Shown here: positions 17,541 to 27,397 of the stretch, in pieces
Position numbering within the stretch: position 1 is the first letter of the stretch
Layout: each line of letters starts with the position of its first letter
Origin: Bacillus sp. DTU_2020_1000418_1_SI_GHA_SEK_038
GTDB lineage: Bacteria; Bacillota; Bacilli; Bacillales; Cytobacillaceae
Assembly: GCF_032341175.1 (NCBI RefSeq)
Contig: NZ_CP135435.1
Coordinates: 4,154,001-4,218,000 of the forward strand
Length of the DNA stretch: 64,000 nt
Direction: 5' to 3'
Notes under the pieces: model-generated
What the model saw: only the letters and a program-made list of their open reading frames with translations
Database searches by the model: none
What the model was told of the DNA's origin: nothing
Position numbers and translations under genes: made by a program

Positions 17541-18847
17541 TTATGCATTCATATCCGAAACATATCGTTCCACTGGAGCAACGGTTTCGTCCATTTCATT
17601 CACACGTTCAATATCAGCACCTAGAGCGCCGAGCTTTTCATGGAAATTCACATAGCCACGGTCTAAATGCTTCAATTCAGTCACACGGGTAACGCCATCT
17701 GCCACCAATCCAGATAATACGAGTGCCGGCAGCGCGTAAATCTGTTGCCGCTACTTCAGCGCCTTGGAGATTGGATGGGCCATTCATAATAACAGAGCGG
17801 CCTTCGATTTTAATATCAGCGTTCATACGGCGGAATTCCTCCACATGCATGAAGCGATTTTCGAACACTGTTTCTGTGATCACACTTGTACCGTTTGCAT
17901 GGAGTAATAACGCCATCATTTGGGATTGCATATCAGTCGGGAAACCAGGATGAGGCATCGTTTTGATATCAACTGCCTTAAGTTTCTCTGGACCGATGAC
18001 ACGAATGCCTTCTGCTTCTTCAACAAAATGAACGCCCATTTCTTCCATTTTTGCGATTAGTGAAGTAGAATGCTCAGGAACAGCGCCTTTAACAAGCACA
18101 TTTCCGCCTGTAATCGCAGCCACCATAAAGGTGCCAGCTTCAATTCGGTCAGGGATAATATGGTGCTCCGCTCCGAATAATTGGTCAACACCTTCAATTC
18201 GGATCGTGCCGGTTCCGGCTCCTCTTACCTTTGCACCCATTTTATTGAGGAAATTCGCTAAATCCACGATTTCCGGTTCTTTTGCTACGTTTTCTAAAAT
18301 AGTTGTGCCTTTTGCAAGGGTCGACCATCATAATATTTTCCGTTGCTCCGACACTTGGAAAATCAAGATAGATTTTTGCCCCATGAAGGCGGCCATTTGT
18401 CGCTTCTGCCTCGATAAATCCGTTGCCAACCTTCACCGTAGCACCCATCGCTTCGAAGCCTTTTAAATGCTGATCAATCGGGCGAGATCCAATGGCACAG
18501 CCGCCAGGCAATGCTACACGCGCACGGCCATTACGGGCAAGCAGGGATCCCATTACCAGAACAGAAGCACGCATTTTACGTACATATTCAAAAGGTGCCT
18601 CTTCTCTTAATTCTCGTGATGCATTAACAGTGACTTGATTATTATTAAACTCCACTTCGGCGTTTAAATAGCGTAATACTTCATTGATGGTGTATACATC
18701 GGAGAGTGTCGGTACATCACGAATTACGCTTTTGCCATCACTTGCTAATAGTGTTGCGGCGATAACCGGTAAAACAGCGTTTTTTGCTCCTTCAACTTTG
18801 ACAATACCGCTTAACCTATTTCCGCCGCGGACGATGATTTTTTCCAA
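17541..18847 (-). pseudogene. murAA: murAA (UDP-GlcNAc enolpyruvyltransferase) with two frameshifts
   Basis: MurA transfers enolpyruvate from PEP to UDP-GlcNAc, the first committed step of peptidoglycan synthesis. The sequence reads as MurA in three consecutive frames: 18847 to about 18325 ([10 protein letters not shown]..., catalytic Cys117 in PGGCAIG), about 18325 to 17735 (LAKGTT... to AATDLRAA), and about 17735 to the TAA at 17541 ([12 protein letters not shown]... YVSDMNA). At both joins two bases appear to be missing: total length is 1307 nt, and adding 2+2 gives 1311 nt, i.e. 436 residues, exactly the length of B. subtilis MurAA. All three parts look well conserved. Either the sequence has two errors or the gene is newly broken and another murA copy supplies the activity. 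Confidence 0.9.
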
Positions 18848-18880
18848 AGTGTATTCCCCTCCGCGTCCAATTTCTCTATA

Positions 18881-19624
18881 TTAATATTCAATCGTAATGA
18901 TGGGTGTGCCAACTACAAGGGTAGTCTTTCCGCCCAATCCATGATTTCTTATTCCTATTTGCAAATTCATATCCTTGCCTTTTGTTTGAAGAGTGTTGTC
19001 AAACAGTGTCGAATAGACGGATGCCGATATGAAATTTTCCTCATGTAAACCTTCTATTTTTTTCGCATTAAAGGCAGTTAATAAATGGTTTATTTCATCA
19101 GGCAAAGTCTTATCAATTTTATCATTGAATTCGCCTTTCAAACAAGAGAAAATTGTGGTATTTTCATGGAAAATGTCAGAAATTCTGCCATTTAAGAGAG
19201 ATTGGATCTCTTTTTCAGATTCAGCCTTCCAGCCATTCCCTTTTACTTCATAAATGACATACGTTTGAACTTTATTTTTTGTGGGGGTCGATAGAATCTT
19301 TATCGTTTCCGTCTGAGAATCTTTATTTAAAACCGCCACGGTTTCAGAAATTTTTTCCGAATCGTTACTCGTCCATATCCAATTCGGGTATTGTTTCTTG
19401 AGGTTATCTGTATATTTTTTTACCTCATCCACGCTTTGAAGATTTTCCATAATTTCTCTTGCATGTAAAGACCATTCAATGATTAAAATATCTTCGTCTT
19501 GTAAAATTGAGGATAGCTTCATAAGTTCGAGTTCGTTTTTGGCCACAGTCGTTTTATTCCCAAAGTTTAAGACCACAAAACTAAAAATGCTAACAATTGC
19601 CAAAATTATCTTCAAGTATTTCAT
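18881..19624 (-). CDS. ywmB: YwmB-family secreted protein
   Basis: A 247-residue protein with an N-terminal hydrophobic signal/anchor (MKYLKIILAIVSIFSFVVL) and an extracytoplasmic alpha/beta region; it belongs to the YwmB family (Pfam PF08680), sometimes labelled TATA-box-binding-like for its fold. Function is unknown. The ATG at 19624 is preceded by GGGGGAGG; a longer frame to 19693 would hide the signal peptide. It lies 33 bp upstream of murAA and is likely co-transcribed, the same arrangement as in B. subtilis. Confidence 0.85.
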   Translation of the reverse strand: MKYLKIILAIVSIFSFVVLNFGNKTTVAKNELELMKLSSILQDEDILIIEWSLHAREIMENLQSVDEVKKYTDNLKKQYPNWIWTSNDSEKISETVAVLNKDSQTETIKILSTPTKNKVQTYVIYEVKGNGWKAESEKEIQSLLNGRISDIFHENTTIFSCLKGEFNDKIDKTLPDEINHLLTAFNAKKIEGLHEENFISASVYSTLFDNTLQTKGKDMNLQIGIRNHGLGGKTTLVVGTPIITIEY

Positions 19625-20058
19625 ATATGCTTCCTCCCCCTTACTACCATTGTTACCAAGGAGAGATTCTGCATACTTAGGAATTGTCGTCACTTTTTGA
19701 CAATTTGAAAAGCTTGAGTTTTAGCATTAATCTTTGCCACAGAACTGGGCGTTCACAGCAACTGAAGCTTTGTAAAATTGAGGATATTGCCCAATTTCTT
19801 TATATCCTATTCAATTTCATCAAATTTGGGATTAACTATTTAATGCCAATTTTTAAACATGCAAAAATAGAGCACAACAAATAGAATTGTACTTAAAAAC
19901 AAGATAATTGAAAACATGTACGAAGACCCATATTATCTACTATTTTGTTAAAATCTATTTTTTTGGCTGTGTTAAATACTATTGTTGATGTTTAAACCGC
20001 CTGAATGTGCACATATGCTCGAACAAAAACCTGTTCACATGCACAAATATGCAATTTT
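19625..20058. other. 434-bp AT-rich gap, no gene seen
   Basis: Between the ywmB start and the ywzB stop. Very A/T-rich; no open frame with a credible ribosome binding site. It must contain the ywmB-murAA promoter, which I could not place. Confidence 0.6.
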
Positions 20059-20304
20059 TTAAAGTATAGTTTGAAGAATGAGCGGCAATTGCCTCGACCA
20101 TAGAAGATAATCAAGGAAAAAGTTACTTACCGCTGACCCGATGGCAATCGATAATAGTATGTAGAGTACTCTTGCCTGAATAACACGGTTGGGCCGTAAA
20201 AGCTGATCAATGCGCAATGCCTGAAGAGCCCACCAGGCTAAAGCAATAAAAACCAAATGTGACATAATGCTAAGCAACGCCTGTTGTCCAAATCCTGGAA
20301 CCAT
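20059..20304 (-). CDS. ywzB: DUF1146 membrane protein YwzB
   Basis: An 81-residue protein with two transmembrane helices (about 8-28 and 43-62) separated by a short basic loop, matching the DUF1146/YwzB family (MVPGFGQQALLSIMSH and SNFFLDYLLWSRQLP are typical). Function is unknown; in B. subtilis it sits between ywmA/ywmB and atpC. The ATG at 20304 follows GATGGGAG; an upstream ATG at 20334 is in frame but has no site. Here the nuo operon and two further genes lie between it and atpC. Confidence 0.85.
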   Translation of the reverse strand: MVPGFGQQALLSIMSHLVFIALAWWALQALRIDQLLRPNRVIQARVLYILLSIAIGSAVSNFFLDYLLWSRQLPLILQTIL

Positions 20305-20514
20305 GTGTACAACTCCCATCTCCATCGCCGCCATAGGAAAAAATAATTGGGCATGTTTTTTAAAAAAAGCTATTGTTCCACTTCATTACTAACCGTAAAA
20401 ATTGGCAATCCGCCTATAATCATAGCATGGTTTATGGCTTTATAATAGGGAATAGCTCTTTTCATACAAGAATCTCTCAATTTTGGTCAAAAATCGGGTT
20501 GGTCAACCAAATAC

Positions 20515-20912
20515 GGGGAGATCAAATATGTTTATCAGCCAAATCTATGAGGTTGTCAGCGAGATTTGGCAGTTTGTCAGCCAATTTCGTGTTGTTGTCA
20601 GCCAGATTTCCGCTTTGTCAGCCAAATTCGTATGGTTGTCAGCCAGATTTCCGCTTTGTCAGCCAAATTAGTGCCGTTGTCAGCCAGACTCCCGTTTTGT
20701 CAGCCAAATTAGTGCCGTTGTCAGCCAGACTCCCGTTTTGTCAGCCAAATTAGTGCCGTTGTCAGCCAGACTCCCGTTTTGTCAGCCAAATTAGTGCCGT
20801 TGTCAGCCAGACTCCCGTTTTGTCAGCCAAATTAGTGCCATTGTCAGCCAGATTCCCGTTTTGTCAGCCAAATTAGTGCCGTTGTCAGCCAGACTCCATT
20901 TTTCAGCCAACC
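20515..20912. repeat. Tandem array B2, family TTGTCAGCCA, about 20.5/41 bp period
   Basis: About 19 direct copies of TCAGCC spaced 20-21 bp. In the second half the units alternate between GTCAGCCAGACTCCCG and GTCAGCCAAATTAGTG, giving a higher-order repeat of 41 bp (for example 20680 to 20721). It lies between the ywzB start and the nuoN terminator. The plus-strand frames through it (up to 126 codons) are repeat artefacts. Confidence 0.92.
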
Positions 20913-20925
20913 ATACCCCCAGTCC

Positions 20926-20956
20926 AAAAAAAAGAAAGGGGACCCCTCCCCTTTCT
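20926..20956 (-). terminator. Terminator for the nuo operon
   Basis: AGAAAGGGG and CCCCTTTCT form a perfect 9-bp stem with a 6-nt loop and are followed on the minus strand by TTTTTTTGG. It lies 50 nt after the nuoN stop. Confidence 0.9.
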
Positions 20957-21005
20957 CAAATAATATATATTTCTACCCCTTAGATTAACCCTTTACAAAT
21001 TCCCC

Positions 21006-22526
21006 TTATTGAAAAAAGTCGCTGAACTGATTGAAGTTCCCTTGTAAGAAGTCGAATGCGATGCTCGGCGCGACTCCAAACAACACGGTGGCAAATACGC
21101 AAACGCCGATAACAACACCGAGACCTACAGGAAGCTTGATTTTCGCCTCTGGGTCTGCAGCTGGTCGGAAGAACATTTGCACAAGCACACCGAAATAATA
21201 GAAATAGGATACGACTGTTGTCGCGATCATAATGGAAACTAGCACATAGCGTGCAGGCTCAACGGCGAGCGCGCCCATGAAAATGTTAAGCTTCCCGATA
21301 AATCCGGATGTACCTGGTATTCCAGCCAAGCTGAGAATAAATACAGCCATGGAAACCGACAAAATCGGTGCCTTACGGTATAATCCTGCAAATTGGGAAA
21401 TATCCTCTGATCCTGTTTTTTGTGTGATCAGCTGGATAATCGCAAATGCCCCAAGGTTCATAAACAAGTATGCTCCAAGATAGAACCAAAGTGTATCAAA
21501 GATAAATACCGATAGGGATGCAACGACAACAAGCAGATAGCCCGCCTGTGCAATACTTGAGTATGCGAATAGTCGCTTAATGTTTTTCTGTCTTAACGCT
21601 ACCACGTTTCCAATAATCATCGTTGCTGCAGCTAGGAAGGCAATGTAATCCTGAACCTTCATAAAGAGCGGCATTGAATTTGGAATGTCTGACGATGGCG
21701 TGCTTAAGAAAACCACAAGCATAATTCGAATGAGAATGATAAAACCGGCTGTTTTTGAAACGACACTCAAGAAAGCCGTAACAGGTGTCGGTGCGCCTTG
21801 GTAGACATCAGGTGCCCACATATGGAACGGCGCCGTTGCCAATTTAAATGACAGCCCGACAAAAATCATAAATAAAGCAAGACCCATTAGGTAGATGTGC
21901 TGCGGGTTCGTTAATGCCAGTAGCCCCCGAGCCATTTCAAGTAAGTTCGTTGTCCCTGTAAGCCCGTACACATAACTCATTCCGAAAAGAGTAATCGCTG
22001 TTGAAATTCCACCATTAATGACGTATTTCATAGAAGACTCGTTCGACAGAGTATTTTTCTTGTGAAGGCCGGCAAGGATATAAGATGGAATTGAAAGCAA
22101 CTCCAGGCCGACAAACAGCGTAATTAAATCGCCGCTTGAAGACATAATCATTGTGCCGAGTAAGGCAGCAAGGAATAAATAGAAGAACTCTCCTCGATAA
22201 TCAGCAAAGCCTTCCTTCGGCTCATAGCTGGTTGCTAGAATCATAACCAGCGCTGCTCCCAAAAGCAATAACAGCTTAAATGCCTTCGCGAATGAATCTA
22301 GTCTAAACGTATCATAAAGAATCGACTCCGCCCCTTGCCCGAACAAGCTGAATAATGAAACAAGTGCAGCTAGAATACCTGTAACTCCAATCCAGCCAAG
22401 GATTTTCCGGTTCACCGTCTTCGGCATAAATAAATCTAATAATGATAGTAAAGTGGCTACACCTAGGATGATGAACTCAGGTGTCATGATGCTCCATTTA
22501 TATGACAATAATTCTGTAAGATCCAT
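21006..22526 (-). CDS. nuoN: NADH-quinone oxidoreductase subunit N
   Basis: A 506-residue, about 14-helix antiporter-like membrane subunit (Mrp-type proton_antipo_M domain). NuoN, NuoM and NuoL are the three proton-translocating modules of complex I. The conserved Lys/Glu-bearing helices are visible, e.g. FVGLELLSIPSYILAG and KLATAPFHMWAPDVYQGAPT. It follows nuoM by 6 bp and is last in the operon. Confidence 0.95.
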   Translation of the reverse strand: MDLTELLSYKWSIMTPEFIILGVATLLSLLDLFMPKTVNRKILGWIGVTGILAALVSLFSLFGQGAESILYDTFRLDSFAKAFKLLLLLGAALVMILATSYEPKEGFADYRGEFFYLFLAALLGTMIMSSSGDLITLFVGLELLSIPSYILAGLHKKNTLSNESSMKYVINGGISTAITLFGMSYVYGLTGTTNLLEMARGLLALTNPQHIYLMGLALFMIFVGLSFKLATAPFHMWAPDVYQGAPTPVTAFLSVVSKTAGFIILIRIMLVVFLSTPSSDIPNSMPLFMKVQDYIAFLAAATMIIGNVVALRQKNIKRLFAYSSIAQAGYLLVVVASLSVFIFDTLWFYLGAYLFMNLGAFAIIQLITQKTGSEDISQFAGLYRKAPILSVSMAVFILSLAGIPGTSGFIGKLNIFMGALAVEPARYVLVSIMIATTVVSYFYYFGVLVQMFFRPAADPEAKIKLPVGLGVVIGVCVFATVLFGVAPSIAFDFLQGNFNQFSDFFQ

Positions 22527-22532
22527 CCTTCA

Positions 22533-24044
22533 TCACCCTCCTATCCCAAGCATAATCGTTTCAAGTGTGGAAGTTAGCGGCTCGCTTAGTACACTTGGGT
22601 ACACACCAATTAACACAATAATCGCAAGTAAAACTAATGCTGGAACCCATTCTCTGCCGCGAAGATCCGTTACACCCGCGAATTCACGATGGGCTTTTCC
22701 ATAAGTAATGCCAAGAACTGCGCGGAGCAGGTAAACAGCTGTTAAAATAATTCCCAGTGCCCCTACCGCTGCTAAAACTGGCATTTCTTTAAATAGACCA
22801 AGGAACGCCATAAATTCACTCACAAATCCGGACATTCCAGGCATACCTAGTGATGCCATTGCCCCAGCTAGCAGGAAACCAGCTGTGATCGGCATTCCTT
22901 TTGCCAATCCGCCAAGATTGCGGATGATGGACGTATCCAGACGCTCGTAAAATACGCCAACAAGGAAGAATAGGAGTGCAGCAATCAAACCATGTGAGAC
23001 GACTTGGAAGATAGCCCCTTGAATTCCTGCCTCGTTCATCGCGCCTAATCCAATCAACACAATTCCCATATGGGATATTGATGAATAAGCTAGGACCATT
23101 TTGAAATCTGTTTGAATCAAAGCTAAGAATGCACCGTATAGGAGGTTCACAACTCCGAGAACAGCGATTAATACTGCTAATTCTTGGAACTGTACAGGGA
23201 AAATTCCCATCCCAAATCGGATAATCCCGTAAGCCCCAATTTTCAGTAAGATACCGGCATGCAGCATAACAATTGATGGTGCTGCCTGTACGTGAACGCG
23301 AACCATCCAGCTATGAAGCGGGAAGATTGGCAGCTTAACCCCAAATGCAATTAACAGGGCGATGAGCAAGCCCATTTTAGTCCCTTCCGAGAAAACGGCA
23401 TGATTAACGTCAGCCTTTAAGATCGCCATAAGCGCGTCAATATTAGACGTTCCTGTTCGGGAGAATAACACCATAATCACAATCAGAAGCACTGCAGATC
23501 CTAATCCGTTATAAATTAAGAAGCTGAAGGCTGCTTTTTCTTTTTCAAAATAACCCCATTTTCCAATCAGGAAGAAGGTTGGAATTAATGTAATTTCGAA
23601 AAAGATGAAGAATAGAATTAGGTTTTCGGCAGCGAACACCCCAAGCATTCCTACTTCTAATAGAAGGAACAGCATGAAATAGCCTTTCCATTCTTTTTTA
23701 ATATACATAGAAGCAATGGCTGCAAGGGTGGACAGAATCGCTGTCAGCACGATCATAATGAGGGAGAATCCATCTACCCCAAGCTCGTAATTAATCGAGA
23801 ACAAGTCCCCCAAACGGTTCGGGTCGCCAAACTGAACCCAGTGCACTCTCTCGCTTATATCGGCTAGCGATACACCGGCACGATATTGAAAAAATGCTAC
23901 TAGTGATAGAATCAGTGCTGGAAGAGTTGCTAGGAAACCGACCGTCTTAATAACCGATTCCTTTGTATTCGGAATCAATGATAAAACTAAAACACCAACT
24001 AAAGGGGAGAACACTAAGATTGATAAGAAATAAGCGATATTCAT
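22533..24044 (-). CDS. nuoM: NADH-quinone oxidoreductase subunit M
   Basis: A 503-residue, about 14-helix proton-translocating subunit. Motifs typical of NuoM include FFEITLIPTFFLIGKWG, and GVKLPIFPLHSWMVRVHVQA with the key Lys, and LAYSSISHMGIVLIG. Its ATG overlaps the nuoL stop (ATGA), so translation is coupled. Confidence 0.95.
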   Translation of the reverse strand: MNIAYFLSILVFSPLVGVLVLSLIPNTKESVIKTVGFLATLPALILSLVAFFQYRAGVSLADISERVHWVQFGDPNRLGDLFSINYELGVDGFSLIMIVLTAILSTLAAIASMYIKKEWKGYFMLFLLLEVGMLGVFAAENLILFFIFFEITLIPTFFLIGKWGYFEKEKAAFSFLIYNGLGSAVLLIVIMVLFSRTGTSNIDALMAILKADVNHAVFSEGTKMGLLIALLIAFGVKLPIFPLHSWMVRVHVQAAPSIVMLHAGILLKIGAYGIIRFGMGIFPVQFQELAVLIAVLGVVNLLYGAFLALIQTDFKMVLAYSSISHMGIVLIGLGAMNEAGIQGAIFQVVSHGLIAALLFFLVGVFYERLDTSIIRNLGGLAKGMPITAGFLLAGAMASLGMPGMSGFVSEFMAFLGLFKEMPVLAAVGALGIILTAVYLLRAVLGITYGKAHREFAGVTDLRGREWVPALVLLAIIVLIGVYPSVLSEPLTSTLETIMLGIGG

Positions 24045-25900
24045 CTTAAATACCCCCCTGTTACCGCAAATACGACTACTAAAATAGCTAATCCAACAAA
24101 GGCAACCGTTCCATATCTTTGAACTTGGCCATCCTGGAATTTCGAGCCTAGCCTTCCAAGAGCGACCACTGTTCCCGATACTCCCTTTACAACCCCTTCA
24201 ACAAGGAAGGTTTCGATGTAGCGAAGGAAAATACTGAAGAACTTCGTCACCTTTAAGACAGTTAGCTCGTAAAATTCATCGATAAAATATTTGTTATATA
24301 AAATATTGTACATCGTTTCAGCACCAAGCCAGTCGCGTGATAGCGAACGCTTACTGTAAATCATCCAAGCCAGGTAAATACCAAGAAGGGATACGACAGT
24401 TGCGACAATCATAATCCACGCTGGACCTTCAATATGTCCATGTCCGAGCGCCGGATTTCCGTCTGCTAACCAATCTCCAAGGAATGTTCCAAACCATGGT
24501 GTATTGACGTAACCTGCAACCACTGCAAGGACTCCGAGAACCATCATCGGCACCGTCATTACACTTGGCGACTCCTTCGCATGGCTCATATCGCTACGCG
24601 ATTCGCCCGAAAACACCATGAAGAACAGACGGAACATATAGAAAGCTGTAAAGAATGCGGCAGCAACTGCAAGCCAGAACAATACTGTATTGCCTTGTAC
24701 CCATGCTGCAATTAATATTTCATCCTTACTGAAGAAACCTGAAAATAACGGAACCCCGCTGATCGCCAATGTTCCAATTAAGAACAGAGGGCCTGTGACA
24801 CGAAGCTTTTTCCATAATCCGCCCATTTTCTCAATATCCTGTGTATGAACGGCATGGATGACACTTCCTGCAGCAAGGAAAAGCAATGCTTTAAAGAAAG
24901 CGTGAGTCATTAAGTGGAATACACCCGCTACATAGCCGGCAGATCCAAGTGCAAGCATCATATAGCCAAGCTGGCTGACGGTTGAGTAGGCTAGCACTCT
25001 TTTAATATCCGTTTGCACAAGACCAATGCTCGCTGCAAAAATCGCGGTAATCGCTCCAATCACAGCTACGGTCATAAGCGCGGTTTCGCTTGCTGTGAAA
25101 AGCGGGAACAAAGCAGCTACTAAATAAACCCCTGCTGCAACCATTGTCGCGGCGTGGATTAATGCTGAAACTGGTGTTGGACCTTCCATCGCGTCCGGAA
25201 GCCATGTGTGAAGGGGAAATTGACCCGATTTCCCAATAGCTCCAACAAAAATCAAGATAGCTGTTAACGTAATCATTGTTGTTGAGATCGATCCAGCTGC
25301 TACAGCCGCAAAGATTTCATCATATTCAAAGCTGCCAACCTGCCAGAATAAGAGAATCATTCCGATTAAAAGGCCCACATCCCCAATACGCGTCATGATA
25401 AATGCTTTTTTCGCAGCCTTCTTTGCTTCTTCTTTATAAAAGTAGAAACCAATCAATAGGAATGAGCCTAAGCCGACAAGCTCCCAGAAAATATATGTTT
25501 GCAATAGGTTAGGAGATAGTACAAGCCCTAGCATCGCAAAGGTAAATAAGCCTAAATATGAATAGTAAACATGAAGTCTCTCATCCCCGTGCATATATCC
25601 CTTTGAATACGTATGAACAAGGAAACTGACGAGTGAGACGATCACTAGCATTAATGCATTTAACTGGTTTACTTCAAAACCCGCTGTTAACTGAACATCC
25701 CCTATTGTCAGCCAAACAGCTTCTGCCTTATGGGTTGGTGACGTAAATCTTTCGAACAGCACCAACAACGAGTAGACAAGAGATGCAAGCGAAAGCAGAA
25801 TTCCTATGTAAGCACTCGCATCCTTAAGCCGTTTGCCGAAAAAGACAAGGAATAAGAACGATAAAAGCGGGAAAAGCGGTATGATCCATGCATTCTCCAT
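24041..25900 (-). CDS. nuoL: NADH-quinone oxidoreductase subunit L
   Basis: A 619-residue, about 16-helix subunit, the most distal proton module, with the long lateral helix expected near the C-terminus. Visible motifs are FWELVGLGSFLLIGFY, GKSGQFPLHTWLPDAMEGPT and LAYSTVSQLGYMM. I place the start at the ATG 25900 (MENAWIIPLFPL); a GTG at 25909 is in frame but only 3 nt from the GGGGATT site. A 210-bp gap with short inverted ATTTCC words separates it from nuoK, the only sizeable break inside the operon. Confidence 0.94.
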   Translation of the reverse strand: MENAWIIPLFPLLSFLFLVFFGKRLKDASAYIGILLSLASLVYSLLVLFERFTSPTHKAEAVWLTIGDVQLTAGFEVNQLNALMLVIVSLVSFLVHTYSKGYMHGDERLHVYYSYLGLFTFAMLGLVLSPNLLQTYIFWELVGLGSFLLIGFYFYKEEAKKAAKKAFIMTRIGDVGLLIGMILLFWQVGSFEYDEIFAAVAAGSISTTMITLTAILIFVGAIGKSGQFPLHTWLPDAMEGPTPVSALIHAATMVAAGVYLVAALFPLFTASETALMTVAVIGAITAIFAASIGLVQTDIKRVLAYSTVSQLGYMMLALGSAGYVAGVFHLMTHAFFKALLFLAAGSVIHAVHTQDIEKMGGLWKKLRVTGPLFLIGTLAISGVPLFSGFFSKDEILIAAWVQGNTVLFWLAVAAAFFTAFYMFRLFFMVFSGESRSDMSHAKESPSVMTVPMMVLGVLAVVAGYVNTPWFGTFLGDWLADGNPALGHGHIEGPAWIMIVATVVSLLGIYLAWMIYSKRSLSRDWLGAETMYNILYNKYFIDEFYELTVLKVTKFFSIFLRYIETFLVEGVVKGVSGTVVALGRLGSKFQDGQVQRYGTVAFVGLAILVVVFAVTGGYLR

Positions 25901-26110
25901 CAATATCACAATCCCCTTTTTTGAACACGCTGGTAAGTTTTGTCCGTCTGTAAGTGCAGCGTGTTAGATTGAGAGCAGGTTATACTTGATGCGGTTTATT
26001 TTGCGCCAGGAAATAGTTCTGTGAATTATTTCCTGTAAAACCACGTATTATTTCCCGGAAAAATATTTTACTAGTATAACGAACAGCCTCTTATTCGTGC
26101 AAAGCATTCC

Positions 26111-26425
26111 TTAATGCTTCAATGTGTTCATTTCATCAATATTAACCGTTTTACGATTGCGGTAAAGGGCCATCAAGATCGCTACGCCAACAGCCACTTC
26201 TGCTGCAGCAACTGTCATGACAAATAAGGCGAAGATCTGACCTGTAATGGCAGGCGCCACACCAAATTTACTGAAGGCCACTAGGTTGATATTAACTGCG
26301 TTTAGCATTAGCTCAATCGAAATTAAGACGATCACTGTGTTTCTCTTCGTCAAAGCACCATATAAACCGATACAGAATAAGATTAACGCTAAGGCAAGGT
26401 ACAGTGAAATGGGAACTGAACTCAT
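26111..26425 (-). CDS. nuoK: NADH-quinone oxidoreductase subunit K
   Basis: A 104-residue, three-helix membrane subunit. The two conserved membrane glutamates are visible in [15 protein letters not shown] and [13 protein letters not shown]; they form part of the proton path between the quinone site and the antiporter modules. Its start overlaps the nuoJ stop by 4 nt. Confidence 0.95.
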   Translation of the reverse strand: MSSVPISLYLALALILFCIGLYGALTKRNTVIVLISIELMLNAVNINLVAFSKFGVAPAITGQIFALFVMTVAAAEVAVGVAILMALYRNRKTVNIDEMNTLKH

Positions 26426-26943
26426 TCCTTCTCCGCTCCCTTCTCATCATCTTTCCTCGCTAAAACAATTGCGCCAATCAAAGCTGCCAATAGTAATACA
26501 GAAGTTAACTCAAATGGAATGATGTATTTGGAATATAGCGCTATTCCAATTTGCTCTGTATTATTTTCATGCAAAGTATTCGGCAATTGTCCGAAATCCA
26601 GGTTGTAAATACCGATGTAAACGGCAAATCCGAATCCTAAAACCCCCAGAAACAGCAATACCTTGCGGACGATTCCTGTTTTTGGCTCACTCACATCGTT
26701 ATGACGGGTCAGCATAATTCCAAATAACATAATGATTGTAACGGCACCGGAATAAAGCAAAATTTGGGCTGCAGCAAGAAACTCTGCAGATAATAACACA
26801 AAGATCCCCGCTATACTGATAAAGGTAAACACTAGCGCCACTACCGTATGCACAACTTTGGAAAGGTTTAATAAAAGCACGCCGCCCATGATTGCCACTA
26901 CTGCAAGTGACATAAACGCAAGAAATTCACCTGAAAACGTCAT
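26422..26943 (-). CDS. nuoJ: NADH-quinone oxidoreductase subunit J
   Basis: A 173-residue, five-helix membrane subunit with the conserved [18 protein letters not shown] segment that carries the flexible helix of complex I. The start overlaps the end of nuoI (ATGA), and the end overlaps nuoK. Confidence 0.95.
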   Translation of the reverse strand: MTFSGEFLAFMSLAVVAIMGGVLLLNLSKVVHTVVALVFTFISIAGIFVLLSAEFLAAAQILLYSGAVTIIMLFGIMLTRHNDVSEPKTGIVRKVLLFLGVLGFGFAVYIGIYNLDFGQLPNTLHENNTEQIGIALYSKYIIPFELTSVLLLAALIGAIVLARKDDEKGAEKE

Positions 26944-27359
26944 GCTTTATTCTCCTTCCGTATATTCTCATCATTTTCATCCAGCCATTCGAGGTTTTTA
27001 AACAACTCATCTCTGCTGTATTCTGCCAGTTCAAAGTTATTCGTCATAATAATGGCCTCTGTTGGACAAACCTCTGTGCATAAATCACATAGAATACAAA
27101 TCTCAAAGTTAATATCATACGTATCAATAATTTTCCCTTTTTTCGCCGGATCCGGATGCTTTTTACCTGTCAGCTGGATACAATCAGTCGGGCAAATGTT
27201 CGCACACTGATTACAAACAATACATTTTTCAGGATAGAATTTTTGAATTCCGCGGAATCGATCAGGCAGCGGAAGCGGCTCATTCGGATATTCATATGTG
27301 ACCTTTTTGCGGGTCAAGTTTTTTAGGGTATATGATAAACCTTTCGCTAATCCAAGCAT
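26940..27359 (-). CDS. nuoI: NADH-quinone oxidoreductase subunit I (2x[4Fe-4S])
   Basis: A 139-residue peripheral subunit with two complete ferredoxin-type cysteine motifs, CIVCNQCANICPTDC and CILCDLCTEVCP, which hold clusters N6a and N6b on the path to the quinone. With no nuoG or nuoF nearby, NuoI would be the entry point for electrons from an outside donor. It follows nuoH by 38 bp. Confidence 0.96.
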   Translation of the reverse strand: MLGLAKGLSYTLKNLTRKKVTYEYPNEPLPLPDRFRGIQKFYPEKCIVCNQCANICPTDCIQLTGKKHPDPAKKGKIIDTYDINFEICILCDLCTEVCPTEAIIMTNNFELAEYSRDELFKNLEWLDENDENIRKENKA

Positions 27360-27397
27360 GTTTTTTCACCCCTTGAGTTTTAAAAGTGTAATGCTTT

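Noticed and set aside
16984..17624. Repeat-protein genes on either strand over array A2
   Set aside because: Open only because the unit is 51 bp; no ribosome binding site, and the plus-strand frame runs on antisense to murAA and its terminator.
20373..20753. Plus-strand 126-codon frame over array B2
   Set aside because: Artefact of the repeated TCAGCC words; no ribosome binding site.
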